A stretch of 64,000 nt of DNA, taken from positions 1 to 64,000 of the forward strand of contig SFJO01000007.1 of assembly GCA_004555865.1 (NCBI GenBank). Reading direction: 5' to 3'. Shown in pieces: positions 7,832-16,108 of the stretch; the stretch's first letter is position 1, and every line of letters begins with the position of its first letter. Below the pieces are notes generated by a model, which had not been told where the DNA came from, ran no database searches, and saw nothing but the letters and a program-made list of their open reading frames with translations. The position numbers and the translations under genes are program-made. Source of the DNA: Oscillospiraceae bacterium. Lineage in GTDB: Bacteria; Bacillota; Clostridia; Oscillospirales; Ruminococcaceae.

Positions 7832-8455
7832 TCAGATCAACAGGGTATGGCCGGTAAAGCCGTAGATGGCCAGCGCCAGCATTCCCAGATACAGCAGGGT
7901 AATGGGCAGGCCGCGGAAGCTCATGGGAATGCGCCGGTTGCGCAGACGGCGCTGGCCTTCCGCCACCAGCACCACCGCCAGATAGTAGCCCCCGCCGCTG
8001 CCCAGGGCAAAGCCGATGGCCTGCGGCAGGGTGAGCGACTGGATGGCCACGATGAGCATGGTGCCCAGCACGCAGCTGTTGAACGAGGCGGTTGCCAGCA
8101 GTGCGCCCATCTCCTTATGGGCATCGTCGCTCTGCTTTTTGCCCAACGCCAGCCAGTACACCAGCCACACCAGCCCGCAGGCCGCCGTGGTGATGAGCAG
8201 AAACACCAGTGGGCGCACGGCGCTTCGGTAGGCAAAGGGGGTGAGCAGCTGGTTTGCGCCCCAGCACAGGGGCACGGCCACCACCTGCACCACCGTGAGC
8301 AGCAGGCAGAACGCCCCGTTGCCGGTGGCGCCGTCGTCCACCAAACGTACCAGATGGGAAACGCCCAGCGCCCGGCTGAGCACCGCATTCTGGGCAAAGG
8401 CCGCCAGAACGGCGTACAAAACAAATTCCGCCAATGCTTTGAGGATCACACTCAT
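7832..8455 (-). CDS. rnfA: Rnf-type electron transport complex subunit A-like
   Basis: The 207-residue protein has about six transmembrane helices and RnfA/NqrE-family signatures: FAQNAVLSRALGVS in helix 1, MGALLATASFNSCVLGT in the middle, and GSGGGYYLAVVLVAEGQRR followed by PMSFRGLPITLLYLGMLALA at the end. RnfA pairs with RnfE in the membrane core of the ferredoxin:NAD+ pump. Its ATG overlaps the rnfE stop by four bases and has an AGGAGGTGG site. Cys residues of the conserved half-helices are not clearly in canonical places, so this could be a divergent paralogue. Confidence 0.8.
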   Translation of the reverse strand: MSVILKALAEFVLYAVLAAFAQNAVLSRALGVSHLVRLVDDGATGNGAFCLLLTVVQVVAVPLCWGANQLLTPFAYRSAVRPLVFLLITTAACGLVWLVYWLALGKKQSDDAHKEMGALLATASFNSCVLGTMLIVAIQSLTLPQAIGFALGSGGGYYLAVVLVAEGQRRLRNRRIPMSFRGLPITLLYLGMLALAIYGFTGHTLLI

Positions 8456-9114
8456 TTGTTTCGCTCCACCTCCTGGTAAATGTTGCGCTTAAAGGCGCGC
8501 ACCCGGCCGCGCCAGGCGGCGCACACCGCGCCCAGCAGCATAAAGCCGCCGGCCGGCTGGGCCGCCAGTGGGAACAGCTGCACTTCCAGCAGCTGCACCC
8601 CCATCAGGCTGCCCTGGGCCAGCAGTTCGCGGGCAAGGCCCACGCCCAGCAGCACCACCAGATAGCCCACCGTGGTGTACAGGCCCCGGCGCAGCGCCCG
8701 GGCCGGGCCTTCCGGCACGGCGGCCCGGTAGCGGCGGATGATCAGCGGTTCAAACACCAGCAGGGGCAGGTAAACGCCCACCTGCTGCAGGGCGCTGGGG
8801 CCCCACAGGTGCCGAACCAGAAAATACGCGGCAATGTAGCACAGCGCCGCCGGCAGGGCATAGCACAGCACCGCAACCCGGTCGTACCGTTCGCCCAGGG
8901 CCTTGCGCAGCACCGCGCCCGCCACCCGGGCGGGGGTAAGCATTACGGCCACGGCCACGGCCAGCACCAGCGCGGTGTAGCCGCTGGTGGCCGCCACCAC
9001 CATGGGGGCCAGGCCAACCCCCTGCATGATGACCGGGTTGTTGAGCCACAGCCGGTCATTTTTGGAGAGTTCGGTCATATTTTCGGCCCAGTAGCGCGCT
9101 TTTTCAATGGTCAT
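8452..9114 (-). CDS. rnfE: Rnf-type electron transport complex subunit E-like
   Basis: The 220-residue membrane protein starts with a soluble helix and then NPVIMQGVGLAPMVVA, which matches the NPVLVQxLGLCP signature of RnfE/NqrD except that the Cys is replaced by Ala. About six hydrophobic helices follow, with ...VGVYLPLLVFEPLIIRR in place of the family's VGIYIPLIVVNC segment, where the second conserved Cys is Glu. In RnfE/NqrD these cysteines bind an intramembrane [2Fe-2S] cluster shared with the A/E partner, so cluster binding is doubtful. It overlaps both rnfD and rnfA by four bases. Confidence 0.75.
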   Translation of the reverse strand: MTIEKARYWAENMTELSKNDRLWLNNPVIMQGVGLAPMVVAATSGYTALVLAVAVAVMLTPARVAGAVLRKALGERYDRVAVLCYALPAALCYIAAYFLVRHLWGPSALQQVGVYLPLLVFEPLIIRRYRAAVPEGPARALRRGLYTTVGYLVVLLGVGLARELLAQGSLMGVQLLEVQLFPLAAQPAGGFMLLGAVCAAWRGRVRAFKRNIYQEVERNK

Positions 9115-10097
9115 TGGTTCAGCGCCTCCTTTCGGTCCAGCCAGCGCAGATGCAGCCGGTCAAACGCGGAGGCAAAGCTGCCCACCAGAATCATGGCGAA
9201 GCACACGCCCGTTTCGTAGCTGCCGTAATAGCGGTACAGCATGGACACCACGCCCAGCGTCAGGCCGAAGGCCACCCGCGCCGCCCGATGGCGGGGCAGA
9301 ATGGCCGGGTCGCTCAGCATGAAAATGCCGGTGTACAGAATGGTGCCGCTGCACAGCTCGTACCCCACCGAGGCCAGCCGAACCGGGGCCTTCACCCAGG
9401 GCAGGGCCAGGCCCACCCGGCCCATGCGGGGGAACAGCCAGGCAATGGCAAAGCAGGCCGCCAGGAAGGGCAGGGCGGCGTCCCACTGAATGCGGCGGCG
9501 CACCGCCAGCAGCAGGGCACAAGCCACCAGAATGACCACCGCCGTGGCCCCCATGGGGCCGGCGTAGTTGCCCAGCATCAGGTTCAGGGTGTCAATGCGG
9601 GGGGTGCCGCCGTTTTTCAGGGTGTAGGAGGCCGACTGCATCAGCCCGGCGCTGCCGGCGTTGACCACCGGCAGCCAGGTGCCCGGCTGGGGGAAGCTGA
9701 ACACCTGCTCCGGCCAGGAAACCGCGGCCACGGCATAGCCCACCGCCGTGGGGTGGAAGGGGTAGCAGCCCAGGCCGCCGAAGGCCTCTTTGCCCACCAG
9801 AACCGCCACGGCCACCGACACGATGACCACATAATAGCTCACGCTGGCGGGCAGAAGCAGCACCAGCATGGCCCCGAACGACTCGTTGGAGAACTCCAGC
9901 GGATCAAAGGGGCGGTGGCGCAGAAGGGCCACCAGCTGGTCGCACAGATTGGCGGTGACCACCGCCGCCAGCCACAAAAGCGCCGGCCGCGGCCCGTACA
10001 GAAACACCGCCATCGCCAAAAGCGGCAGGGTGGCCACCAGAAGATCCTGGTAAACCATCAGGCTGCCATGGCGGGAAACAACTTGTTTTTCACTCAT
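9111..10097 (-). CDS. rnfD: Rnf-type electron transport complex subunit D-like
   Basis: The ATG at 10097 has AGGAG about 8 bases upstream, giving 328 residues and roughly nine transmembrane helices. RnfD/NqrB-like features are the early helix pair, FDPLEFSNESFGAMLVLLLP, GKEAFGGLGCYPFHPTAVGYA and a YTGIFMLSDP segment near the end. Where RnfD normally carries the covalent-FMN motif (D-x3-G-A-T/S), the chain reads QSASYTLKNG, which lacks the Asp and Gly. The gene directly abuts rnfE with no rnfG between, unlike the usual C-D-G-E-A-B order. Confidence 0.78.
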   Translation of the reverse strand: MSEKQVVSRHGSLMVYQDLLVATLPLLAMAVFLYGPRPALLWLAAVVTANLCDQLVALLRHRPFDPLEFSNESFGAMLVLLLPASVSYYVVIVSVAVAVLVGKEAFGGLGCYPFHPTAVGYAVAAVSWPEQVFSFPQPGTWLPVVNAGSAGLMQSASYTLKNGGTPRIDTLNLMLGNYAGPMGATAVVILVACALLLAVRRRIQWDAALPFLAACFAIAWLFPRMGRVGLALPWVKAPVRLASVGYELCSGTILYTGIFMLSDPAILPRHRAARVAFGLTLGVVSMLYRYYGSYETGVCFAMILVGSFASAFDRLHLRWLDRKEALNQ

Positions 10098-10154
10098 GGA
10101 TACGCTCCTATGGGCCTGCCGCACAGGCCCGGATTTTTGCTGCTGCATCGCAGC

Positions 10155-10805
10155 TTACAGGGCCTTCAGCCCCGCCACGGCGGCGGCAGGGTCGGCCGCG
10201 CCGAACACCGCGCTGCCGGCCACCAGCACATCCGCGCCGGCCTCCACGCAGGCGGGGCCGGTCACGGCATCCACGCCGCCGTCCACTTCCACCAGGCAGG
10301 AAAGGCCGCGCCGGTCGATCTCCTCCCGCAGGGCGTGGATCTTATCCAGCGCCATGGGCATGAACTTCTGCCCGCCGAAGCCCGGCTCCACGCTCATCAC
10401 CAGAGCCAGATCCAGCTGGTCCAGATAGGGGAACAGCGCCTGCACCGAGGTGTGGGGCTTGACCGAAAGGCCGGTCTTGCAGCCCAGCGCCTTGATGCGG
10501 GCCAGGGTGGCGGCGGTGTCGCAGCCGCACTCCAGATGGAAGGTGATGAGGCTGGCCCCGGCCTTTGCGAAGGGCTCCGCATAGGTGAGGGGATCGTCGA
10601 TCATCAGATGCACGTCATAAAATGCATCGGGCAGAGCCTTGTGCAGGCTTTTCAGCACCGGCACGCCAAAGGAAATGTTGGGCACAAAGTGTCCGTCCAT
10701 CACGTCGTAATGAAGCATCTGTGCGCCGGCATCCAGCACGGCGCGGCAGTCGCTGCCCAGATGGGCGAAATCCGCCGAGAGGATCGACGGGCTGACCATA
10801 GCCAT
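10155..10805 (-). CDS. rpe: Ribulose-phosphate 3-epimerase
   Basis: Starting at the ATG at 10805, with AAGGAGG 6 bases upstream, the enzyme has 216 residues. Motifs are complete: SPSILSADFAHLG, DVMDGHFVPNISFG with the metal-binding His and catalytic Asp, DVHLMIDDP, MSVEPGFGGQKF and VDGGVDA. It interconverts ribulose 5-phosphate and xylulose 5-phosphate in the pentose-phosphate pathway. It is the first gene after a good minus-strand promoter, with rnfD 57 bases downstream. The link with Rnf is probably only cotranscription. Confidence 0.93.
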   Translation of the reverse strand: MAMVSPSILSADFAHLGSDCRAVLDAGAQMLHYDVMDGHFVPNISFGVPVLKSLHKALPDAFYDVHLMIDDPLTYAEPFAKAGASLITFHLECGCDTAATLARIKALGCKTGLSVKPHTSVQALFPYLDQLDLALVMSVEPGFGGQKFMPMALDKIHALREEIDRRGLSCLVEVDGGVDAVTGPACVEAGADVLVAGSAVFGAADPAAAVAGLKAL

Positions 10806-10938
10806 AAACGGCCTCCTTATCTTCGGCCCCGCAGCAAAGCCGCCGGGGCAGGGGTTTTTCTTATCTGCTTGGCTCGCCCGCACCGGCCGCAGCCGGGGCG
10901 CATTTTCGGGGCGGGAACTTCGGCCAACAGCTGGTTTC

Positions 10939-10967
10939 ATTGTATCGTATCAGGCCTTCAAATGCAA
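10939..10967 (-). promoter_or_regulatory. Promoter for rpe-rnfDEA
   Basis: On the minus strand TTGCAT (10962-10967), 17 bases, TACAAT (10939-10944). Confidence 0.65.
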
Positions 10968-11029
10968 ACCGCCGGCAAATTTTGTGGGGATTTTTCACAG
11001 ATATTCCCCGTTTTTGCTGGGCAACCTGC

Positions 11030-12490
11030 TCATTTGCGGCCTTTTTTCGCGCTCTCTGCGGGCAGGGTGAAGCTGAAGCGGCACCATTCGCCCTCCTGGC
11101 TTTCCACCCAGATCTTTCCGCCGGAAAGATTCACCAGCACCTTGCAGATGTGCAGCCCCAGGCCGCTGCCCCGGGTGTTCAGGCCCCGGCTGCGGTCCTC
11201 TTTGAAAAAGCGGTCAAACACAAAGGGCAGGGCCTCGGGGGCAATGCCCGGGCCGGTGTTCCAGATGCTCACGGTCACCTGGCCGCCGCTTCGGGTCACG
11301 CCGAAGCGGATGATGCCCTCCTCGGGGGTGAACTTGATGGCATTGTCCAGCAGGTTGTACACCACCTGATGCACCAGATCCGGGTCGGCATACACCATGG
11401 TGCGCTCGGGCACCAGGCCCTGAATCTGAATCCTGCCGCTCTCAATGCGCTGCTCGGCGGCCAGAGCCGCGCCGGTGATGCTCTCCCACACGTCGTAGCT
11501 GCGGGCGTTCACCTGATATTCGCCCGCCTCCAGCTTGGAGATGTCCAGCATATTCTGGATGAGCCGGGTCAGGCGGCCCACCTCCTGGCTGACCACGCCC
11601 AGATAGTGGTTGTACAGCTCCGGGGGAATGGTGCCGTCCAGCATACCGTCCACAAAGCCCTTCACGCTGGTCATGGGGGTGCGCAGCTCGTGGGCGATGT
11701 TGCCCATAAAGTTGGAGCGGGAGGAGTCAATGGCTTCCAGATTGGCGGCCATGTTGTTGAAGGTCACGGCCAGCTGGGCTACCTCGTCCTCGCCCTCCAC
11801 CGGAACACGGGTGGAGAAATCTCCTGCGCCGAACTTGCGGGCCGCCTCGGCGATGCGCCGCAGCGGCAGGGTGAGCCGGGTGGTAAACACCACGCTGAGC
11901 AGGCTGGAAATCAGCAGCATCAGCCCCGCCGAGAGGATGAAGGTGCTGAACATATCCGCCACATAGCCGTTCAGCGCCGAGGCGTAGGAGGACGCAAACG
12001 CATACCCCCGCACCTGGCCGGAGGCATCGGTGAGGGCGCAGCCCGCGCTGTACTGGCCCTTGTCGTACACACCGTCCAGCGTGCCGGAGACGAACATCGC
12101 GTTCTGCCCGCCCGCCATCTGGTCCAGCACGGTTCGGGGAATCTGCGCGCCCAGCGCCCGGTCAAACCCCGCCGCCAGAATCACATTGCCCTGATCATCG
12201 GCCAGCAGAAGGCTGGAGTCGCTGGTTTCGCTGACGATGCTGAGGGCCTGCTGCATCCGTTCCCGATCCTCTTCGCTGAGCTGCGGCAGGTCCTCATCCG
12301 GCTGCAGCAGGCTGACCTGCTTTGCCGCCACCTGCACCACGCCGCTGAGGGCGCTTTTCCGCTCGCTCACAAAGTAGCTCATGGCGAGGTACATCTGCAC
12401 AAAGCCCATCACGGTAATGCCCGCCACCAGCAGGATGGCCGTGGTGGTGAAGTACATATTGCTGATGGTCTTGCGCATATGCCGGTTCAA
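11030..12490 (-). CDS. Sensor histidine kinase
   Basis: This 486-residue kinase has a short N-terminus, TM1 around residues 14-36, an extracytoplasmic sensing region of about 130 residues, TM2 near 170-190, HAMP, a HisKA domain with AHELRTPMTS (phospho-His near residue 263), and an ATPase domain with NLLDNAIKF and GSGLGLHICK. The sensing domain resembles a PAS-like fold, but the ligand is unknown. The listed start is a TTG overlapping the regulator stop, preceded by GAGGTG at 5 bases. An ATG four codons later (12478) lacks a well-spaced site. It forms an operon with the upstream response regulator. Confidence 0.92.
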   Translation of the reverse strand: MNRHMRKTISNMYFTTTAILLVAGITVMGFVQMYLAMSYFVSERKSALSGVVQVAAKQVSLLQPDEDLPQLSEEDRERMQQALSIVSETSDSSLLLADDQGNVILAAGFDRALGAQIPRTVLDQMAGGQNAMFVSGTLDGVYDKGQYSAGCALTDASGQVRGYAFASSYASALNGYVADMFSTFILSAGLMLLISSLLSVVFTTRLTLPLRRIAEAARKFGAGDFSTRVPVEGEDEVAQLAVTFNNMAANLEAIDSSRSNFMGNIAHELRTPMTSVKGFVDGMLDGTIPPELYNHYLGVVSQEVGRLTRLIQNMLDISKLEAGEYQVNARSYDVWESITGAALAAEQRIESGRIQIQGLVPERTMVYADPDLVHQVVYNLLDNAIKFTPEEGIIRFGVTRSGGQVTVSIWNTGPGIAPEALPFVFDRFFKEDRSRGLNTRGSGLGLHICKVLVNLSGGKIWVESQEGEWCRFSFTLPAESAKKGRK

Positions 12491-13176
12491 TCTGTCACCT
12501 CAAACATATAGCCCACGCTCCACACGGTTTTCAGGCGCCACTTGTCCGACGCGCCCTCAAGCTTTTCCCGCAGGCGCTTGATGTGCACGTCAATGGTGCG
12601 GGAGTCGCCGTAGTACTCGAAGCCCCACACCTCATCCAGCAGCTGGTCGCGGGTGAACACCCGGTTGGGGTGGGAAGCCAGGAAGTTCAGCAGCTCCAGC
12701 TCCTTGGGCGGAGCGTCCACCACCTTGCCCTTTACCTTCAGCTCGTAGCGGGACATATCCACGCTCAGATTGTCGTAGCTGATCACGCCGGTGTGGGCCT
12801 CCTCGGCGGTGGTGCAGCGGCGCAGCACCGCCTTGATGCGGGCCACCACTTCCTTGCTGTCAAAGGGCTTCACCACATAATCGTCGGCGCCCAATTCCAG
12901 CCCAAGCACCTTGTCAAAGGTTTCGCCCTTGGCCGTCAGCATGATCACCGGGGTCTGGCCCTGGGCGCGGATGCGGCGGCATACCTCCCAGCCGTCCATC
13001 TTGGGCATCATCACGTCCAGCAGCACCAGGTCGGGCTTGTTCTGGGTGTAGGCGGCCAGGGCGGCCTCGCCGTCGTGGGCCTGAAAGGTCTGGTAGCCCT
13101 CCTTTTCCAGATAAAGCCGCAGCAGGTCGCAGATGTTCTTGTCGTCGTCCACGATCAGAATTTTTTCATTCGCCAT
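12487..13176 (-). CDS. OmpR/PhoB-family response regulator
   Basis: This 229-residue regulator has a receiver domain (acidic DDD at 10-12, phospho-acceptor D54 in LLDVMMP, conserved Thr in MLTAKG, Lys in VVKPFD) followed by a winged-helix DNA-binding domain (ELELLNFLASHP, then RTIDVHIKRLREKLE). It pairs with the histidine kinase, whose start overlaps its stop. GGGAGGATG precedes the ATG with suitable spacing. The closest well-known relatives by pattern are the WalR/PhoP-like regulators; the target regulon cannot be read from here. Confidence 0.93.
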   Translation of the reverse strand: MANEKILIVDDDKNICDLLRLYLEKEGYQTFQAHDGEAALAAYTQNKPDLVLLDVMMPKMDGWEVCRRIRAQGQTPVIMLTAKGETFDKVLGLELGADDYVVKPFDSKEVVARIKAVLRRCTTAEEAHTGVISYDNLSVDMSRYELKVKGKVVDAPPKELELLNFLASHPNRVFTRDQLLDEVWGFEYYGDSRTIDVHIKRLREKLEGASDKWRLKTVWSVGYMFEVTD

Positions 13177-13313
13177 TGCTCGTCATCCTCCCAAATGCGC
13201 CCGGGGGCGCGGGTTATTGTGTTGAAAGCATCGGTTTGCCCCGCCCGGGCACACGGCGGGCACCGGGCGCGGGGGTACAGAAACCGATTTTATCATTCAT
13301 AGTATGTAATATC

Positions 13314-13342
13314 AGTATAATATAAAAATATGTCCAAATAAA
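13314..13342 (-). promoter_or_regulatory. AT-rich promoter of the two-component operon
   Basis: On the minus strand TTTATT (13337-13342), 17 bases, TATACT (13314-13319) in an AT-rich island. The -35 is weak, consistent with an activated promoter. Confidence 0.5.
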
Positions 13343-13369
13343 GAAGGCGCACCGATTTTTCGGCGCGCC
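13337..13369 (-). terminator. Terminator of the GNAT-MnmM gene
   Basis: GGCGCACCGA (13346-13355) and TCGGCGCGCC (13360-13369) form a 10-pair stem (one G-U on the minus transcript), followed by TTCTTTATTT. The tail overlaps the promoter of the next operon. Confidence 0.55.
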
Positions 13370-13404
13370 GCGCGAAAAAGGATGCGGCGGCAGGGTGGCC
13401 CGCC

Positions 13405-14283
13405 TCACGGATTTTTCAGCACAAAGCAGGGCAGGGGGGCCGTCTCGGCCCAGTTGGCAAAGCGGGCCTCCAGCACCGTATACCGGGTCAGGGGCAGGCG
13501 CTCCAGCCAGGCCAGCACCGCCTTTTTTTCGCCGTCTCCGTTGGGGCCGCCGCTGTACAGGCAGGCCGCCAGCAGCCCGCCGGGGCGCAGGGCCGCCAGC
13601 GCCGCCTCCAGCGCGGGCAGGCTGGTGGCCGGGGTGCTGAACCGGTGATGATCCGCCCCGGGCAGGTAGCCGAAGTTGAACACCGCCGCATCAATGCCGC
13701 CCTCCGGCAGGTAGGCGGCCAGATCGGCGTGGTCGGCCTGCACCGCGCGGCCGATCGTCCCAAGCCCGGCGGCGGCCAGGCGGGCGTTGGTGTTCGCCAC
13801 GGCCCGGGCCTGAATGTCCAGCCCAAGCACCCAGCCCTCCGGCCCGGCCAGCCGGCAGAGAAACTCCGTATCGCCGCCGTTGCCGCAGGTGGCGTCGAGG
13901 AATTTTCCGCCCGGGTGGAGGTGGGCCGCCAGAAAACGATGGGTCAGCTCCACCGCCGTGAGGGGCGGGGTGCGCCGCCGCACCAAAGCGCCCTCCGCGG
14001 CGGCAAAGCCAAAGCGGGCGGCAAAGGCCCCGGCCCCCTCGTCCGCCGGCAGGGCCGCCGTGTACAGACTGGCCCGGCCCTTTTCAAAGCCGCCGGTGCG
14101 GTGCAGCGCCTGCCGAAGCAGGTAGCTGCCGTACCCGCGCCGCCGCCAGGCCGGGTCGATTTCCAGCCGTTCGATCCGTACCCCCTCCGCCTGCGGGCAC
14201 AGCAGGCAGCTGCCCACCGACTGTTTTTCTTTATATAAAGTAAGCAGCGTTCCGCCGGGGGCCGGGGTTTCAACAATGTTCAT
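13405..14283 (-). CDS. GNAT acetyltransferase fused to an MnmM (YtqB)-like tRNA methyltransferase
   Basis: From the ATG at 14283 (AAGGAA 7 bases upstream) the protein has 292 residues. Residues 1-115 look like a GNAT domain: RIERLEIDPAWRRRGYGSYLL gives the acetyl-CoA pyrophosphate loop, and YTAALPADEGAGAFAARFGF the C-terminal half. Residues 120-292 match the YtqB/MnmM methyltransferase: FLDATCGNGGDTEFL, LGLDIQARAV, FNFGYLPGADH and LYSGGPNGDGEK. MnmM methylates nm5U34 of tRNA to mnm5U, completing the modification begun by MnmE-MnmG, both of which lie at the right end of the window. MnmM-like proteins as I know them stand alone; the fused GNAT partner has no known tRNA role. Confidence 0.8.
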   Translation of the reverse strand: MNIVETPAPGGTLLTLYKEKQSVGSCLLCPQAEGVRIERLEIDPAWRRRGYGSYLLRQALHRTGGFEKGRASLYTAALPADEGAGAFAARFGFAAAEGALVRRRTPPLTAVELTHRFLAAHLHPGGKFLDATCGNGGDTEFLCRLAGPEGWVLGLDIQARAVANTNARLAAAGLGTIGRAVQADHADLAAYLPEGGIDAAVFNFGYLPGADHHRFSTPATSLPALEAALAALRPGGLLAACLYSGGPNGDGEKKAVLAWLERLPLTRYTVLEARFANWAETAPLPCFVLKNP

Positions 14284-14385
14284 GGGCAGTTCCTTTCCGC
14301 GTGGGCTTGTGGTATACTGGGCAGCAGACGCCTTTCTCCCCATAGCCTACCCCCCGCCCGGCGCAAAGTCAAGGCGCAGCAAGCA

Positions 14386-14470
14386 GAGCCTTCCCCTCGA
14401 GGGGAAGCCAAAATGCCGCGGCGGGCAAATTGTGAAATTCACAGTTCTTTCACCGCTGAAAGAACCCTTT
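14386..14470. repeat. Palindromic repeat element, copy 1, with downstream hairpin
   Basis: CTTCCCCTCGAGGGGAAG (14390-14407) is a perfect 18-base palindrome within AGCCTTCCCC..GGGGAAGCCAAA. A second hairpin follows, GTTCTTTCA (14444-14452) with TGAAAGAAC (14457-14465), then CCTTTTTC. It lies between divergent genes, upstream of htrA. Two further copies occur near 22.9 and 32.5 kb. Confidence 0.65.
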
Positions 14471-14570
14471 TTCACAATTTTCCGGTAAACTACAATCAGC
14501 AAAGGAAAACAGGGGCCTGGCCCCCGGGTGAACGGCAGGCGTCCGCCCCCTTTACGAAAGGATGGTAACA

Positions 14571-15887
14571 ATGGACAATCAGTGGGAATATGATTACTCC
14601 AATCTCTATAGCGGCAGCAACGGCAATGCTGGTGACAACGGCAGCAACGGCAATGCCGGTGCCCAGCGCCCCGGCGATACTTCCACCTACTCCACCGATG
14701 CTTCCTGCGGCTACACCCCCCAGGGTTCGGCGAGCGCAGGCGGCCCGGCTGACGGCCAGCCCCCGCGCCCCAAAAAGCCGGTAAACGGCAAAAAGATCCT
14801 CACCGGGGCGCTGTGCCTGGTGCTGGCCGGGGCCGTGGGCTTCGGCGGCGGCTACCTGGGCGCTATCGCGGCCGGCGGCGGCAGCCGGGTGGTGTACCAG
14901 ACCGTGCAGCGGGATGCTTCTTCCGGTGACGCCACCGGCAGCGCGGCCTCGACCCTGAGCCTGACCGACGTTTCCAGCATTGTGTCGCCCAGCGTGGTGG
15001 CCATCACCACCGAGGTGATGACCAGTTCCAACACCTGGTTCGGCGGCCAGTATGTGGAGAGCGGCGCCGGCAGCGGCGTAATCATGAGCGAGGACGGCTA
15101 CATCATCACCAACAACCATGTGGTGAGCGGCGCCTCCAACGTGACCGTGACCCTGCAGGACGGCAGCACCCATGCAGCCACCGTGGTGGGCGCCGACAGC
15201 CAGAGCGACATCGCCGTGGTGAAGATCGACGCCACCGGCCTGACCCCCGCCGTGATGGGCGACAGCGATAAGCTGGCCGTGGGCGAAACCGTGCTGGCCG
15301 TGGGCAACCCCCTGGGTGAACTGAGCGGCACCGTGACCAACGGCATCGTCAGCGCCCTGAACCGGGAAGTGACCGTGAACAACCAGAAGATGACCCTGAT
15401 CCAGACCAACGCCTCCATCAGCCCGGGCAACTCCGGCGGCGGCCTGTTCAACGCAGAGGGTGACCTGATCGGCATTGTGAACGCCAAGTCTGTTTCCGAC
15501 AACGCTGAGGGTCTGGGCTTCGCCATCCCCGTGAACACCGCCATTCAGGTGGCCACCGATCTGATTCAGAACGGCTACGTCTCCGGCCGGCCCGTGATGG
15601 GCGTGACCGTGGTTACCATCTCCGATGCGCAGACCGCCGCCCAGTACGGCGTTTCCAGCTACGGCGTGTATGTGGCCGACGTGACCGAGAACGGCCCCGC
15701 CGCCCAGGCCGGTGTGCAGAAGGGGGACCGCATTGTGAGCGTGGACGACACCCTCATCGAGTCCAACAACGACCTGACCGACCTGATCTCCAGCCACGCG
15801 GTGGGCGACACCCTGAACGTGCAGCTGAGCCGTGACCGCCAGCTGATGAACGTGCAGGTCACCCTCGGCGAGCGCACCGAAGGCTGA
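14571..15887 (+). CDS. htrA: HtrA/DegP-type membrane-anchored serine protease
   Basis: The 438-residue protein starts at 14571, since GAAAGG sits 9 bases before this ATG but directly abuts the ATG at 14562. A Gly/Asn/Ser-rich cytoplasmic N-terminus precedes a transmembrane helix near residues 77-100. The S1C trypsin-like domain then shows the triad His183 (NNHVV), Asp213 (SDIAVVKID) and Ser288 (GNSGGG). One PDZ domain follows (VTENGPAAQAGVQKGDRIV). It degrades or refolds misfolded envelope proteins. No paired regulator lies in the same operon; the two-component genes upstream run the opposite way. Confidence 0.93.
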   Translation: MDNQWEYDYSNLYSGSNGNAGDNGSNGNAGAQRPGDTSTYSTDASCGYTPQGSASAGGPADGQPPRPKKPVNGKKILTGALCLVLAGAVGFGGGYLGAIAAGGGSRVVYQTVQRDASSGDATGSAASTLSLTDVSSIVSPSVVAITTEVMTSSNTWFGGQYVESGAGSGVIMSEDGYIITNNHVVSGASNVTVTLQDGSTHAATVVGADSQSDIAVVKIDATGLTPAVMGDSDKLAVGETVLAVGNPLGELSGTVTNGIVSALNREVTVNNQKMTLIQTNASISPGNSGGGLFNAEGDLIGIVNAKSVSDNAEGLGFAIPVNTAIQVATDLIQNGYVSGRPVMGVTVVTISDAQTAAQYGVSSYGVYVADVTENGPAAQAGVQKGDRIVSVDDTLIESNNDLTDLISSHAVGDTLNVQLSRDRQLMNVQVTLGERTEG

Positions 15888-15910
15888 TCGGTCTTTTCCC
15901 AGGAACTTCC

Positions 15911-15948
15911 GCACCTGCAGGCCCCAACCGGCCTGCGGGTGCTTTTTT
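15911..15948 (+). terminator. Terminator of htrA
   Basis: GCACCTGCAGGCC (15911-15923) pairs with GGCCTGCGGGTGC (15930-15942), one G-U pair, followed by TTTTTT. Confidence 0.8.
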
Positions 15949-15998
15949 GTGCCCGGCAACTGCGTTCGTCGGCGCTTTCCTCCGCGAAAAATGCTGTG

Positions 15999-16027
15999 TT
16001 GCGGCCTGCCCGGGAATGGGGTATAAT
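15999..16027 (+). promoter_or_regulatory. Promoter for rsmI operon
   Basis: TTGCGG (15999-16004), 17 bases, TATAAT (16022-16027). Confidence 0.65.
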
Positions 16028-16108
16028 AAGGTGTATTCGCCCCGGCCGGGGCGATGCGCAAAAAAGCAACACCGGGGCCGCCCCGGTTCTGGAAAGGAGC
16101 CTGCCGCC

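Noticed and set aside
15947..16108. N-terminal extension of rsmI
   Set aside because: It covers the promoter and leader; the ATG at 16109 has a strong ribosome site and matches the family start.
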